Origin: Hyphomicrobiales bacterium
GTDB taxonomy: Bacteria; Pseudomonadota; Alphaproteobacteria; Rhizobiales; Rhizobiaceae
NCBI GenBank assembly: GCA_900467185.1
Contig: UBPA01000020.1
Coordinates: 186,001-250,000, forward strand
Direction of reading: 5' to 3'
Length of the DNA: 64,000 bases
Each line of letters begins with the position of its first letter. The stretch's first letter is position 1. Under the pieces are notes generated by a model. That model saw only the letters and a program-made list of their open reading frames with translations, did not search any database and was not told where the DNA came from. A program made the position numbers and the translations under genes. Positions 57,301 to 64,000 of this stretch are shown here, piece by piece.

Positions 57301-60048
57301 ATTGCGATCGGCTCGCCGTCGCCGGGCGCCTCTCGCGCCGAGCTACTGACGGAACAGCAGGCACGGGCGTCTGGCGATGCGGCAAACGCTCAGCTGATCT
57401 CGACCTTGCAGACGACGCTGACCGGTGCCACGGGCGACCTGCAGGCGCTGTCGGCCGGCGTCAACGTCATCCGCACGGACGTCGCCAATCTGGAAGACGG
57501 TATCAACGCGCAGGGCGAAGTGCTGACGGCCTTGCAGACGACGGTCGCGGGCAAAGCCAACATTGACGCTGTCACCAGCCTGCAGACGCAGATCGAGGCG
57601 ATCGGCCCGGCCGGCATCGTCAGCCACGGGGAGGCGATCACCGCGATCCGGAATGCGTTGCTGCCGATTGCAGCTGAGCAGCTTGACCAGGACTTCGCCA
57701 ACTTCCTCGGTGCGCAGAATGGCCTCCAAGCCACAGCGGCCGCATCGCAGATCCTGACGACGCGCATTGAGGTTGGCGAGACCTCGCTCGATATCGTTGC
57801 GAAGGCCGTGACGCAGGTGCAGGCGGAGCTTCCGGGCAAGGCAAGCGCGCTGGGGGTCAACGCTCTGACGACCCGTGTCACGGCGACGGAGACCGCACTC
57901 GTTGCGCAATCGTCGCTGATCACGTCCGTGCAGGCAGCGCTCGACCAGAAAGCTGCGGCGTCCGCAGTCTCCACGCTCCAGACGACAGTCGCTCAGCAGG
58001 GCACCACGCTCACGTCGCAGAGCGGCGCCATCACGGCTTTGCAGTCGGACGTCGCCGGCAAGGCCAGTGCCGTCGCTGTATCGTCGCTCACGACGCGTGT
58101 TTCCGAAGCTGAGGGTGTCAACGCCTCTCAGGCAACGGCTATCACCAACCTCACGACAGGGCTCGCCGGCAAGGCAAGCACGGCGGCACTGTCTACGCTC
58201 GACACAAAGGTGACGGAACAGGCGGGCACGTTGTCTGCGCTTAGCTCGTCTCTGACGGCTGTGCAGGCGGATCTGAATGGAAAGGCCAGCGCAGGAGCGC
58301 TCAGCGCCCTGTCGTCCACGGTGTCCCAGCAGGGCGGCACAATCGCCTCTCAAGGCGATGCAATCACGTCTCTGACGAATTCGGTTGCCGACAAGGCGAG
58401 CGCCTCGGCCGTCTCCGCTCTTGCAACACGGATGAGCGCTGCGGAGGGAGTAAACTCATCGCAGGCGACCGCGATCACGAACCTGCAGACGACGGTCGCA
58501 GGCAAAGCCAATGCCAGCGCTCTGTCGAGCCTGGGTGCGACTGTGACCGAACAGGGCGGCACGCTGTCGTCTCACGGGTCAGCAATCACGGCTCTCCAGA
58601 GTGATGTTGCAGGCAAGGCGAGTGCTTCGGCCCTTTCGGCGCTGACGACGCGTGTCACGAACACGGAAAACGTCAACACTTCGCAGGGCAATGCGCTGAC
58701 GAGCCTGCAAAACGATGTGGCGGGGAAAGCGTCGGCGTCTGCCGTCAGTGACTTGCAAACCTTCACCAACTATCTGCACGGGGTGGCTGGTGACCATGCC
58801 AGTCAGTTGACGTCGCAGGCCTCGCTGATCACGGCGTTGCGCGCTGATGTAAATGGCAAGGCGAGTGCCTCGGCTGTTTCCAGTCTCACAGCAACGGTCA
58901 ATGAGCAGGGAGGCACGCTCAGCTCGCATACCAATTCACTGAATTACCTAAACACGGTTCTAGCAGGCAAGGCGGATGCTTCAGCGCTGTCGAGCCTCAG
59001 CACCAAGGTAACGGAGCAAGGCAATACCCTTTCCTCTCAGGGAAGCGCCTTGACCAGCGTGCAGGCGAGCCTGGGCGGGAAGGCGAACACGTCGGACGTC
59101 AACTCGGCTCTTGCCGGTAAGACCTCGGTCAGCACCACGAATGAGCTGATTGGCTACGTCAGCTATGTCGAGGGTGTGGTCGGCTCGCACGGGTCGGCAA
59201 TCACCAGCCTGCAGAACGAAGTCGCCGGGAAGGCATCGGCGTCCGCCGTCAGCTCGCTGTCGTCGACCGTCACGCAGCAGGGCGGTCAGATCTCTGCACA
59301 GGCGTCGTCGCTGACCAACCTGACCACGAGCCTGAATGGCATCACGGCAAACGCTCGGCTGAAGGCGGAGGTCGTCAGCGGGCCGTCCGGCTTTGCCCGG
59401 ATCGGGTTCCTTGCCTCAATCTCAAGCAACGGTCAGCCGCGGACGGCCGGGCTCTATTTCGATGTGCCGGTAGATGAGACGCAACCGACGAAGGTGATCG
59501 TCCAGGCCGGCCAATTCGCCGTCACTGATGGGACGAGCAAGACGGATTTCTTCTCTGTCCAGAATGGCCAGACGGTGATCACCGGCGCCTTCATTCCTGT
59601 CATCACGACGGATCGCATCATCTTCGGTGACAACTCAGTGCAAACATCAGCTTTGGCACAGGGTGCCGCCGTCGATTACTTTGACTTCGCCTCGGTCGAT
59701 GCCGTGACGATGACCAATGCCTTTCAGGGGATCGGCGATATCGATGTCCCGATCACCGACAAAGATGCCGTCGAGGTGAAGGCGGATCTGCGCGCCAGGG
59801 CAACCACGCTCGTCAATGGCAAGGCGTTTCTGCAGATCGAGCTGCGCGAAAACAACGCGCCCGTAAAGGACACGGTCATCGAGTTCTCCGAGACCGGCAT
59901 GACCAAGAATGCCGTGCTCTTCTACACCCGCCGCACCGGTAGCGGCGTCTTCAACTACAAAATCGTCGTGAAGAAATCGGCTGCAGGTGAGGACTTCTTC
60001 ATCGGCCGCCGCGTGATCTCCGCGCCTGTTTTCAAGAAATCGCGATAG
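54343..60048 (+). CDS. Tail-tip / host-specificity protein (J-like), 1901 aa
   Basis: The product is 1901 residues and the largest gene. The N-terminus has two short hydrophobic helices (LFTAIAAAWTAVTTFVGTLG), then the J-like tail-tip domains with GAIVLPPDFYGIEAGDVIL-like segments (as CVLPPDFYGIEAGDVIL) and a fibronectin-like stretch near residues 530-620. From about residue 640 it becomes Ala/Gln-rich coiled coil, followed by about 12 copies of a 37-residue repeat (57835-59340), and a beta-rich C-terminal domain (VQAGQFAVTDGTSKTDFF). It should form the trimeric tail tip that determines host contact. Confidence 0.87.
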   Translation: MALFTAIAAAWTAVTTFVGTLGVLGSLVLRTAVGLGVSLLAQKLQDKPEAPTFSIQGKMNTGEDVPRSFVLGYAATAGSLVYSNEWGTLNKTPNAYHVQVIALSDLPVDSLAEVFVNGELVTLIRDEPHPDRGFPVLEYRDDNGNVHDYLWIKFYDGTQTTADPYLVTCFGDLEERKYESTRVGTGMAYAICTARVEEKLFTGFPEYKFALNGLKLYDPSKDSTVGGTGTQRENNPSTWAVSHNPVVQTRALFRGITFQGKWFYGLQNLPAARLPADAWIKQIRKADVSNDSTGNQPIYRAGGEIQISAAVSDAVAELMTSCQGRISETGGFYKPHIGVYDEPVATITDADILSSEEQSFTPFFGLADTINGVIGKYPAPKEAWNLKAAPPIYRPDFEVEDGNRRLMTEITLTFVPYPSQVQRILNAAIKEARRARRTTCVLPPDFYGIEAGDVILDTSDRNGFLQKRFRVDGAVDKANLDTIVDLTEIDPADYSYNHDTDYRVPVDGGIKAVTLTAQAMDGWKVSPSEIVDANGIGRRPAILVETADELDDVSNVRVRVRLAATQAVVFDSDQYRYAAPYAWKISEALLPDTAYEVSGLLIPFSGRPTLWSDWLPVTTPDVRLTLDDLAAQIADSLNTLQAWINDDVAGQASENAAALIAETQARIAAVQAQAEALAAEAQVRAAAIQVQAVALQAETDARVAAVQQQAANLTAEGQTRAQAVQAQATALSNEQDERVAGAIEAAARYRAFSATLDDLTTAIAAIDYSAFTRVEQVRTTLTASVGAAVASFNEQITAAAAANAAIVQRVTTLEATTVDLNAKIVTVDTARASDYEALSQRMSLLSTGTDNQFDPTKLWPFDVTVEGWTGNGAPTIAVGYLRPADHATDPFVASPVGLGVNSNIARQVRARIRRVGAPVWAGVVYWKTVGDLDWTEARSQTVLEPAFDLNGIGLITGQMTWTGLIDQIRIDLSAAQSATDYFLIDWIAIGSPSPGASRAELLTEQQARASGDAANAQLISTLQTTLTGATGDLQALSAGVNVIRTDVANLEDGINAQGEVLTALQTTVAGKANIDAVTSLQTQIEAIGPAGIVSHGEAITAIRNALLPIAAEQLDQDFANFLGAQNGLQATAAASQILTTRIEVGETSLDIVAKAVTQVQAELPGKASALGVNALTTRVTATETALVAQSSLITSVQAALDQKAAASAVSTLQTTVAQQGTTLTSQSGAITALQSDVAGKASAVAVSSLTTRVSEAEGVNASQATAITNLTTGLAGKASTAALSTLDTKVTEQAGTLSALSSSLTAVQADLNGKASAGALSALSSTVSQQGGTIASQGDAITSLTNSVADKASASAVSALATRMSAAEGVNSSQATAITNLQTTVAGKANASALSSLGATVTEQGGTLSSHGSAITALQSDVAGKASASALSALTTRVTNTENVNTSQGNALTSLQNDVAGKASASAVSDLQTFTNYLHGVAGDHASQLTSQASLITALRADVNGKASASAVSSLTATVNEQGGTLSSHTNSLNYLNTVLAGKADASALSSLSTKVTEQGNTLSSQGSALTSVQASLGGKANTSDVNSALAGKTSVSTTNELIGYVSYVEGVVGSHGSAITSLQNEVAGKASASAVSSLSSTVTQQGGQISAQASSLTNLTTSLNGITANARLKAEVVSGPSGFARIGFLASISSNGQPRTAGLYFDVPVDETQPTKVIVQAGQFAVTDGTSKTDFFSVQNGQTVITGAFIPVITTDRIIFGDNSVQTSALAQGAAVDYFDFASVDAVTMTNAFQGIGDIDVPITDKDAVEVKADLRARATTLVNGKAFLQIELRENNAPVKDTVIEFSETGMTKNAVLFYTRRTGSGVFNYKIVVKKSAAGEDFFIGRRVISAPVFKKSR
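57835..59340 (+). repeat. About 12 tandem 37-residue (111-bp) coding repeats in tail-tip gene
   Basis: Unit form: KASASALSALTTRVTNTENVN, then TSQGNALTSLQNDVAG. Successive copies begin with KAS/KAN/KAD-A and end in V/L-A-G; two copies are longer (44 and 50 residues). The DNA is diverged between copies, so the repeats are old or under selection at the protein level. They probably form a trimeric coiled-coil fibre. Confidence 0.85.
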
Positions 60049-60064
60049 CGCAAAGGAGTATCAG

Positions 60065-60313
60065 ATGAACCAGATGCAGATCGATCCGGTGGTGGAATTC
60101 CGGGAGCAGGACTCCCTGATCAGCTACTATCGCAATCGCAACCTGATCCTCGGCCAGCAGCTGCAGGAGGCGCTTGCGCGGATTGCGGCGATCGAGGCTG
60201 CCGCTGCGCCGACAGCTACCGAAGAACCGCCGGCCGTCGCCGGAAAGTCCCCGGCCCGCAAACCGTCGGCGAAGCCATCTTCGACAGAAGTTGCTGACGG
60301 GGAGGCGCGCTGA
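60065..60313 (+). CDS. Phage hypothetical protein (82 aa)
   Basis: The product is 82 residues. The first half is helical ([34 protein letters not shown]); the second half is Pro/Ala/Lys-rich and probably disordered. AAGGAGT precedes ATG 60065. It lies between tail tip and tail fibre, and its TGA overlaps the fibre start. It may be a tip-associated chaperone. Not recognised. Confidence 0.65.
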   Translation: MNQMQIDPVVEFREQDSLISYYRNRNLILGQQLQEALARIAAIEAAAAPTATEEPPAVAGKSPARKPSAKPSSTEVADGEAR

Positions 60314-61578
60314 TGGCTCTTCCCACAACCTACAACACCGGCACGGCCACGGTGAACGCGAATGCAGTCGCCGTCACGGGACAGGGCACGACCTGGCTGA
60401 CAAGCGGGCTGCAGGCGGGCGACTTCTTCTGGGCTGCCGGTCTGTCGGCCCGCATCCTTTCCGTCAACAGCAACACGAGCCTGACGCTGGCCTATCCATG
60501 GCCGGGCGTGACGCGAACGGCCGATGTCTATGAAGTTCGGTTCACGCCGGAGGCGACGCGCGTTCTCGCCTCGACGCGCGCCGTGCTCGATGCGCTGGTG
60601 AACGGCGTGCTGTATGCGCTGGCAGCTTTGCCGACGGCCGCCGACAAGATCGCGTATTTCACCGGGGCCGGCACAGCTGCACTCACAAACTTCACGGCGC
60701 TGGCCCGGACGCTTCTGGCGGGCACCAGCACGGCCGCCATGCGTACCACGCTCGGCCTTGCGCCAATCGCGGCCTCAGGGGCCGCTGAAGATCTTACCGG
60801 AACTATTCAAAACGATCGTTTGCCGGTGCAGCTGAGGGCCGTCCTGTCGCCTCAGCAAATGGATGCCAACGCGATCGCCGCCACAGGTCGCTACTTCATG
60901 AGCAGCGGGGCTGCAAATACGCCAATCGCACGTTTTGGATGGCTCGATCACTATCATTACGACACCAACGCGCAGCGGCAAGTGTTCCAGCAGTATGACG
61001 GATTTTCATGCTGGCAGCGTGACCGGGCAAGTGGTGCTTGGGGGGTCTGGTATCGCATTTACAATGCGGAGTCAGAGCTCGACCTACGCTATGCGCAGGT
61101 AGCGGGGCCAGCCGTTGACCTCGGCCAAGCACTCGCTTCTGAAACTCGACGGTACAATTTGGCCTATCTCCGCCGCTTGGTTGTCGGCGGCCCGGTCGAT
61201 ACCGCGGCAGCACTGTTCATCAAAGGGGCAGCTGCGTCCAATAGGGAACTCTACTTCCAGACTGGATCAGAGACCCGATTCAAAGCCAGCGTCGACGCCA
61301 CCGCAGAAGGCTCTGGAAATGCAGGCTCCGATTTCGCGATTGATCGCTATGCCAACGGCGGAAGTTATCTGGGTCGATCAATCGCGATCTCTCGCGCTTC
61401 CGGCGTCGTGTCGCTGGAGGCGCCCTTGAAACTCGCGTCATATACCGTCGCGACGCTCCCCTCTGCATCGGCCTTCAATGGCTGCACGCTTCGTCTCACC
61501 AACGGAAACGGCGGGCGAAACCTTGCCTCCTCGGACGGCACGAACTGGCGTTTCGCCGATGGCACGATCGTCTCCTGA
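60313..61578 (+). CDS. Tail fibre protein
   Basis: The product is 421 residues. [33 protein letters not shown] is the N-terminal fibre module found in many tailed phages (beta-rich with G-x-G-T-x-W), followed by [39 protein letters not shown] and the receptor-side part with [24 protein letters not shown]. It probably recognises the surface receptor. Starts by a 1-bp overlap. The next gene resembles a fibre-associated protein. Confidence 0.82.
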   Translation: MALPTTYNTGTATVNANAVAVTGQGTTWLTSGLQAGDFFWAAGLSARILSVNSNTSLTLAYPWPGVTRTADVYEVRFTPEATRVLASTRAVLDALVNGVLYALAALPTAADKIAYFTGAGTAALTNFTALARTLLAGTSTAAMRTTLGLAPIAASGAAEDLTGTIQNDRLPVQLRAVLSPQQMDANAIAATGRYFMSSGAANTPIARFGWLDHYHYDTNAQRQVFQQYDGFSCWQRDRASGAWGVWYRIYNAESELDLRYAQVAGPAVDLGQALASETRRYNLAYLRRLVVGGPVDTAAALFIKGAAASNRELYFQTGSETRFKASVDATAEGSGNAGSDFAIDRYANGGSYLGRSIAISRASGVVSLEAPLKLASYTVATLPSASAFNGCTLRLTNGNGGRNLASSDGTNWRFADGTIVS

Positions 61579-61602
61579 CCTCCATCAGAAAGGGCCATGA
61601 CC

Positions 61603-62103
61603 ATGGCATTTGAAGACAAGAAGATCCCGTACGAAATCCTCATCCGCTTCGACGACAACGGCACACCGAAAGGCGCCCACGTCCAGAAGCGCCGGCTCGT
61701 CACGATGGACGGAGAAATCCTGAAAGACGAGATCCTGTCGGCCGAGCCGCTGGCGCTCGAAGGCTTTCCTACCAGCGGTCTCATGACCTCGGCCACGCAG
61801 GCAGCGCTTGCCTCGGTCAACACGCTTAATGCGCAGATCGATCAGATGGCCGATACGATCGAGGGCAAGGATGCCGAGATCACCGAAGCCAATCGCCAGC
61901 GGGACGTAGCAGCATCTGCCGGCGCGACGCTGACGGCCGCAAACGCCCAGCTCAGCCAGCAGCTCGCGACCTATCAGGACGACGTCACCCGCCTGAATTC
62001 CGAAGTCGCCACACAGAAGGGCACGATCATGGCGCTGCAGGCGCAGATCGCGGCCATGCAGTCGTCCGCTTCTGCATCCGCTGAGACGCCCTCGGCCGAA
62101 TAG
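61603..62103 (+). CDS. Tail fibre-associated protein with coiled coil
   Basis: The product is 166 residues. The N-terminal half (PYEILIRFDDNGTPKGAHVQKRRLVTMDGEI) is a small beta domain; the C-terminal half is a long coiled coil (QIDQMADTIEGKDAEITEANRQR to QAQIAAMQSS). The position after a fibre gene suggests a fibre assembly or attachment role. ATG 61603 is preferred over ATG 61597 because AAAGGG is better placed. No family recognised. Confidence 0.65.
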   Translation: MAFEDKKIPYEILIRFDDNGTPKGAHVQKRRLVTMDGEILKDEILSAEPLALEGFPTSGLMTSATQAALASVNTLNAQIDQMADTIEGKDAEITEANRQRDVAASAGATLTAANAQLSQQLATYQDDVTRLNSEVATQKGTIMALQAQIAAMQSSASASAETPSAE

Positions 62104-62155
62104 CGCGTCGCTCTCACGGTCACCACGCCTCCGGGCAATCTCAAAGGACATCGTT

Positions 62156-62383
62156 ATGAAGACCACCACGACGCTGGATCTCCAGCGCTGGCACTTAGAC
62201 GTGCCTGGCAAACTCAGCGGTCGTATGACGGCGGAGCAGCGTAAAGCACGCGCTCGTGCGGTCTTGGCCAGAGCTCCCGCCGGTCGCGCGATATGGATAG
62301 GCGACGATGGCCTTTTTCGATCAGGGCATTCGGGTGATGTTGTGCAGATGCTTTGCGACTTGAGACTTTCTGCCTCTGCGTAG
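62156..62383 (+). CDS. Phage hypothetical protein (75 aa)
   Basis: The product is 75 residues, basic (LSGRMTAEQRKARARAVLARAP), with an end [31 protein letters not shown] precedes ATG 62156, matching the ribosome-binding motif used by the neighbouring lysis genes (AAAGGACATCATT before 63105), so expression is likely. Function unknown. Confidence 0.6.
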   Translation: MKTTTTLDLQRWHLDVPGKLSGRMTAEQRKARARAVLARAPAGRAIWIGDDGLFRSGHSGDVVQMLCDLRLSASA

Positions 62384-62432
62384 CGCGTGGGTACGGCTGA
62401 CACACAATCACCACCACCTCAAGGAAATCGTT

Positions 62433-63092
62433 ATGAAACACGCCACCTTCTTCGCGGGGGTGCGAACCTCTGCGCAACTTTTCGACGGGCGCCTGACAGC
62501 GGGGCAGGTCGCCGGTATGGAAGCTCTCTTGGAGGCATGGAAGGCTTCAAGCCTCACCGACCTGCGCTGGCTGGCATACATGCTAGCCACGGCCTTCCAC
62601 GAGACAGGCCGGGCCATGCAGCCCGTTGTCGAGAACCTGAACTATTCGGCGGCCGGACTGCGCGCCACATTCCCGAAATACTTCTCGGCCGCTCAAGCCG
62701 CCTCCTACGCGCGCAAGCCGGAAAAGATCGCCAACCGTGCCTACGCCAACCGGATCGGCAACGGCAGTGAGGCCAGCGGCGACGGCTGGCGGTATCGGGG
62801 CAGGGGCCTCGTGCAGATCACCGGCCGCGACAACTACCGGACCTATGGCATCGAGGGTGCGCCCGACACGGCGCTCGAGCCTAAGACGGCCGTCCGAATC
62901 ATGTTCGACGGCATGGTTCATGGTCGCTTCACCGGCCAAAAACTCGCGGATCATTTTACCAGCAAGTCGAGCGACTGGTCCGGCGCCCGCAGCATCATCA
63001 ACGGGACCGACAAGGCCGACGCCATCGCTAAGCAGGCTAAAGCGTTTCACGCTGCGCTTGTTGTGGCTGCGCTTGTTGTGGCCGCAAACTAA
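62433..63092 (+). CDS. Endolysin, GH19 chitinase-like lysozyme
   Basis: The product is 219 residues. RWLAYMLATAFHETGRAMQPVVEN contains the catalytic glutamate (HET), and DGWRYRGRGLVQITGRDNYRTYG is the GH19 substrate loop. The family cleaves peptidoglycan glycan strands in phages of Gram-negative hosts. There is no signal peptide, so release should depend on the adjacent holin-like protein. An Ala/Val repeat ends the protein (ALVVAALVVAAN, from a duplicated 15-bp unit). Confidence 0.88.
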   Translation: MKHATFFAGVRTSAQLFDGRLTAGQVAGMEALLEAWKASSLTDLRWLAYMLATAFHETGRAMQPVVENLNYSAAGLRATFPKYFSAAQAASYARKPEKIANRAYANRIGNGSEASGDGWRYRGRGLVQITGRDNYRTYGIEGAPDTALEPKTAVRIMFDGMVHGRFTGQKLADHFTSKSSDWSGARSIINGTDKADAIAKQAKAFHAALVVAALVVAAN

Positions 63093-63104
63093 AAGGACAT
63101 CATT

Positions 63105-63461
63105 ATGAGTGCAGCATCCACCGCTCTCCAGAATAAGATCGCCACAGCGGTCATCGATACCATCAACAAGCCGACGGTCGCGGCGCAGGCACAGGCTGCC
63201 CGACCTATTATCGAAGCCGTCACCGACAAGATCGTGCCCGAGATCGTGAGCGCCACGAACAACGAGCCTTGGTATCAGTCGCGTGTAACCTGGGGCGCCA
63301 TCGCCTCAATCGCTCTGCCACTGCTAGGGGCGTTTGGCGTCTCGACCGACGTTATTGACGCAGATCAGTTTGCAGCGCTTGGCCTCGCATTCGGCGCCGC
63401 GGCCGGCGGCATCCTCACGCTTTATGGCCGTTGGGTCGCAAAGAGGCCGATCGGAGCATGA
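63105..63461 (+). CDS. Holin-like membrane protein
   Basis: The product is 118 residues. Two hydrophobic segments (VTWGAIASIALPLLGAFGV and FAALGLAFGAAAGGILTLYGRWV) separated by a short acidic loop, after a polar N-terminal ~60 residues. The location after the endolysin, and AAAGGACATCATT before ATG 63105, fit a holin or holin-like protein. Topology alone does not prove it. Confidence 0.7.
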   Translation: MSAASTALQNKIATAVIDTINKPTVAAQAQAARPIIEAVTDKIVPEIVSATNNEPWYQSRVTWGAIASIALPLLGAFGVSTDVIDADQFAALGLAFGAAAGGILTLYGRWVAKRPIGA

Positions 63462-63739
63462 CCGAATCCGCCCCCGGCCGCCTCGTCGAGCTCTCCGAAG
63501 ACACGCGCAGCTGGCTGGCCGACCTGCGCGAAGACGAGCTCAAGACGCTCAAGGAAGTCGTCAAAATGCCGGCTGAGGATGTGCGGGAAGGATTCAAGAT
63601 GGTGCGCGATCTGCGCACCGTCACACGATTTCTGCGCTGGCTTATTTACGGCGCGATCGCGATCTTCATCGCGACGGTCGCGCTCTACGAAAACGTTCTG
63701 AAAATCTGGGGTTGGATCAAAGGAGTGCCGGCAGCATGA
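63458..63739 (+). CDS. Small phage membrane protein in lysis region
   Basis: The product is 93 residues. A single hydrophobic segment (FLRWLIYGAIAIFIATVALY) lies near the C-terminus; the N-terminal 60 residues are charged and helical (LADLREDELKTLKEVVKMPAED). The topology (N-in, one TM near the end) resembles pinholin/antiholin or spanin-like small lysis proteins. ATG 63458 overlaps the previous TGA by 4 bp, and its own TGA overlaps the next start. Confidence 0.65.
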   Translation: MTESAPGRLVELSEDTRSWLADLREDELKTLKEVVKMPAEDVREGFKMVRDLRTVTRFLRWLIYGAIAIFIATVALYENVLKIWGWIKGVPAA

Positions 63740-64000
63740 AGCGCATTCTTTATGGTTTTGCCGCTGGCGTCATCGCCGCGGTCACTGCGGTCAGCTCGTT
63801 CAATATCGCCGTGATGGTGGTCGACCGCGAGGCGCCCATTACCTATCAGGGCGCCCACGCCATCGCGCCTACCATCAAACGTGGTGGCACCATCGAGGTG
63901 GAATACAAGGTCGTCCGGACGCGCATCTGCCCGGTTGTCGCCAAACGCTGGCTATACGACGCGGCAGGCCAGCGGCATTCCGTGCCACAGTACACTGTCG
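63736..64000 (+). CDS. Lysis-region membrane/periplasmic protein, partial
   Basis: The visible 88 residues start KRILYGFAAGVIAAVTAVSS, an N-terminal membrane anchor or signal, followed by a beta-rich domain (VDREAPITYQGAHAIAPTI, GGTIEVEYKVVRTRICPV). The pattern of a short anchor then a Cys-containing extracytoplasmic domain resembles small phage envelope proteins, but no family is certain. Continues beyond the window. ATGA overlap with the upstream gene. Confidence 0.65.
   Translation, partial: MKRILYGFAAGVIAAVTAVSSFNIAVMVVDREAPITYQGAHAIAPTIKRGGTIEVEYKVVRTRICPVVAKRWLYDAAGQRHSVPQYTV

Larger units (their letters stand above)
30880..64000 (+). mobile_element. Prophage, HK97-type siphovirus, left end and most of the genome; right end outside window
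   Basis: From the tyrosine integrase at 30964 to the lysis genes at the right edge, the gene order is that of a temperate tailed phage: integrase, regulator, replication, terminase, portal, protease, capsid, connectors, tail, fibre, lysis. Codon use and AT content shift near 30.8 kb (AT-rich leader, for example TATATATAG). The exact left boundary is not defined: no attL core was recognised and the start coordinate is approximate. 30658-30880 between the last host gene and the integrase promoter holds no supported gene. Confidence 0.93.

Noticed and set aside
57835-59340. CRISPR-like regularly spaced repeats
   Set aside because: The periodicity (111 bp) follows protein repeats in one long reading frame, and repeat DNA is diverged; no CRISPR-type short identical repeats anywhere in the window.

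Overview
The window is high-GC alphaproteobacterial chromosome, most likely from the family Rhizobiaceae. The evidence is a long B12-dependent ribonucleotide reductase (about 1274 aa), a Gpt-type xanthine phosphoribosyltransferase, a CinA-like protein, a DUF2188 protein, an HlyU-family protein, and a ChrR/photolyase/Cfa gene set. The genus cannot be fixed from the sequence. Both ends cut through a gene.

1-20 kb is ordinary chromosome. It holds a truncated MocR-type regulator divergent from an EamA exporter, a methyl-accepting chemotaxis protein, nrdJ with a predicted tandem NrdR-box operator, gpt, tRNA-Leu(TAA), a secreted metallophosphoesterase, a split DUF606 transporter pair, wrbA, a CinA-like protein, a HAD hydrolase with an exported partner, and threonine ammonia-lyase. 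A sulfur/thiol operon follows on the minus strand: cysK-like, alaX, sseA-like, a GNAT and probably DUF1203.

21.3-30.1 kb is a coherent stress island. Two convergent transcription units each begin with an exact TGATCC-N18-TAAGA element, the promoter form known for the RpoE/ChrR singlet-oxygen sigma factor of Rhodobacter. One unit encodes a ChrR-like cupin anti-sigma homologue and an SDR. The other is a tightly overlapping seven-gene operon: photolyase, FAD oxidase, DUF1365, cyclopropane-fatty-acid-synthase-like methyltransferase, GPH symporter and an MdtJ/MdtI-like SMR pair. The ChrR homologue keeps its four cupin metal residues but has lost three of the four zinc ligands of its anti-sigma domain. 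No sigma factor gene is adjacent. Two small host genes (a lipoprotein and a hydrophilic protein) lie just beyond.

From about 30.9 kb to the right edge is a prophage with a tailed-siphovirus gene order. In order it carries: tyrosine integrase; AlpA-like regulator with palindromic operators; a SpoVG-like protein; primase-helicase followed by 21-bp-spaced repeats (candidate origin); minus-strand cargo genes; HNH, TerS and TerL; HK97-type portal, S49 protease and capsid; head-tail connectors; tail tube; GTA-type chaperones; a tape measure with an embedded lysozyme-like domain; distal tail genes including a GNAT; a 1901-aa tail-tip protein with about a dozen 37-residue repeats; tail fibre; and a GH19-like endolysin with holin/spanin-type genes. 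Its right end and att site lie outside the window, and I could not identify attL.
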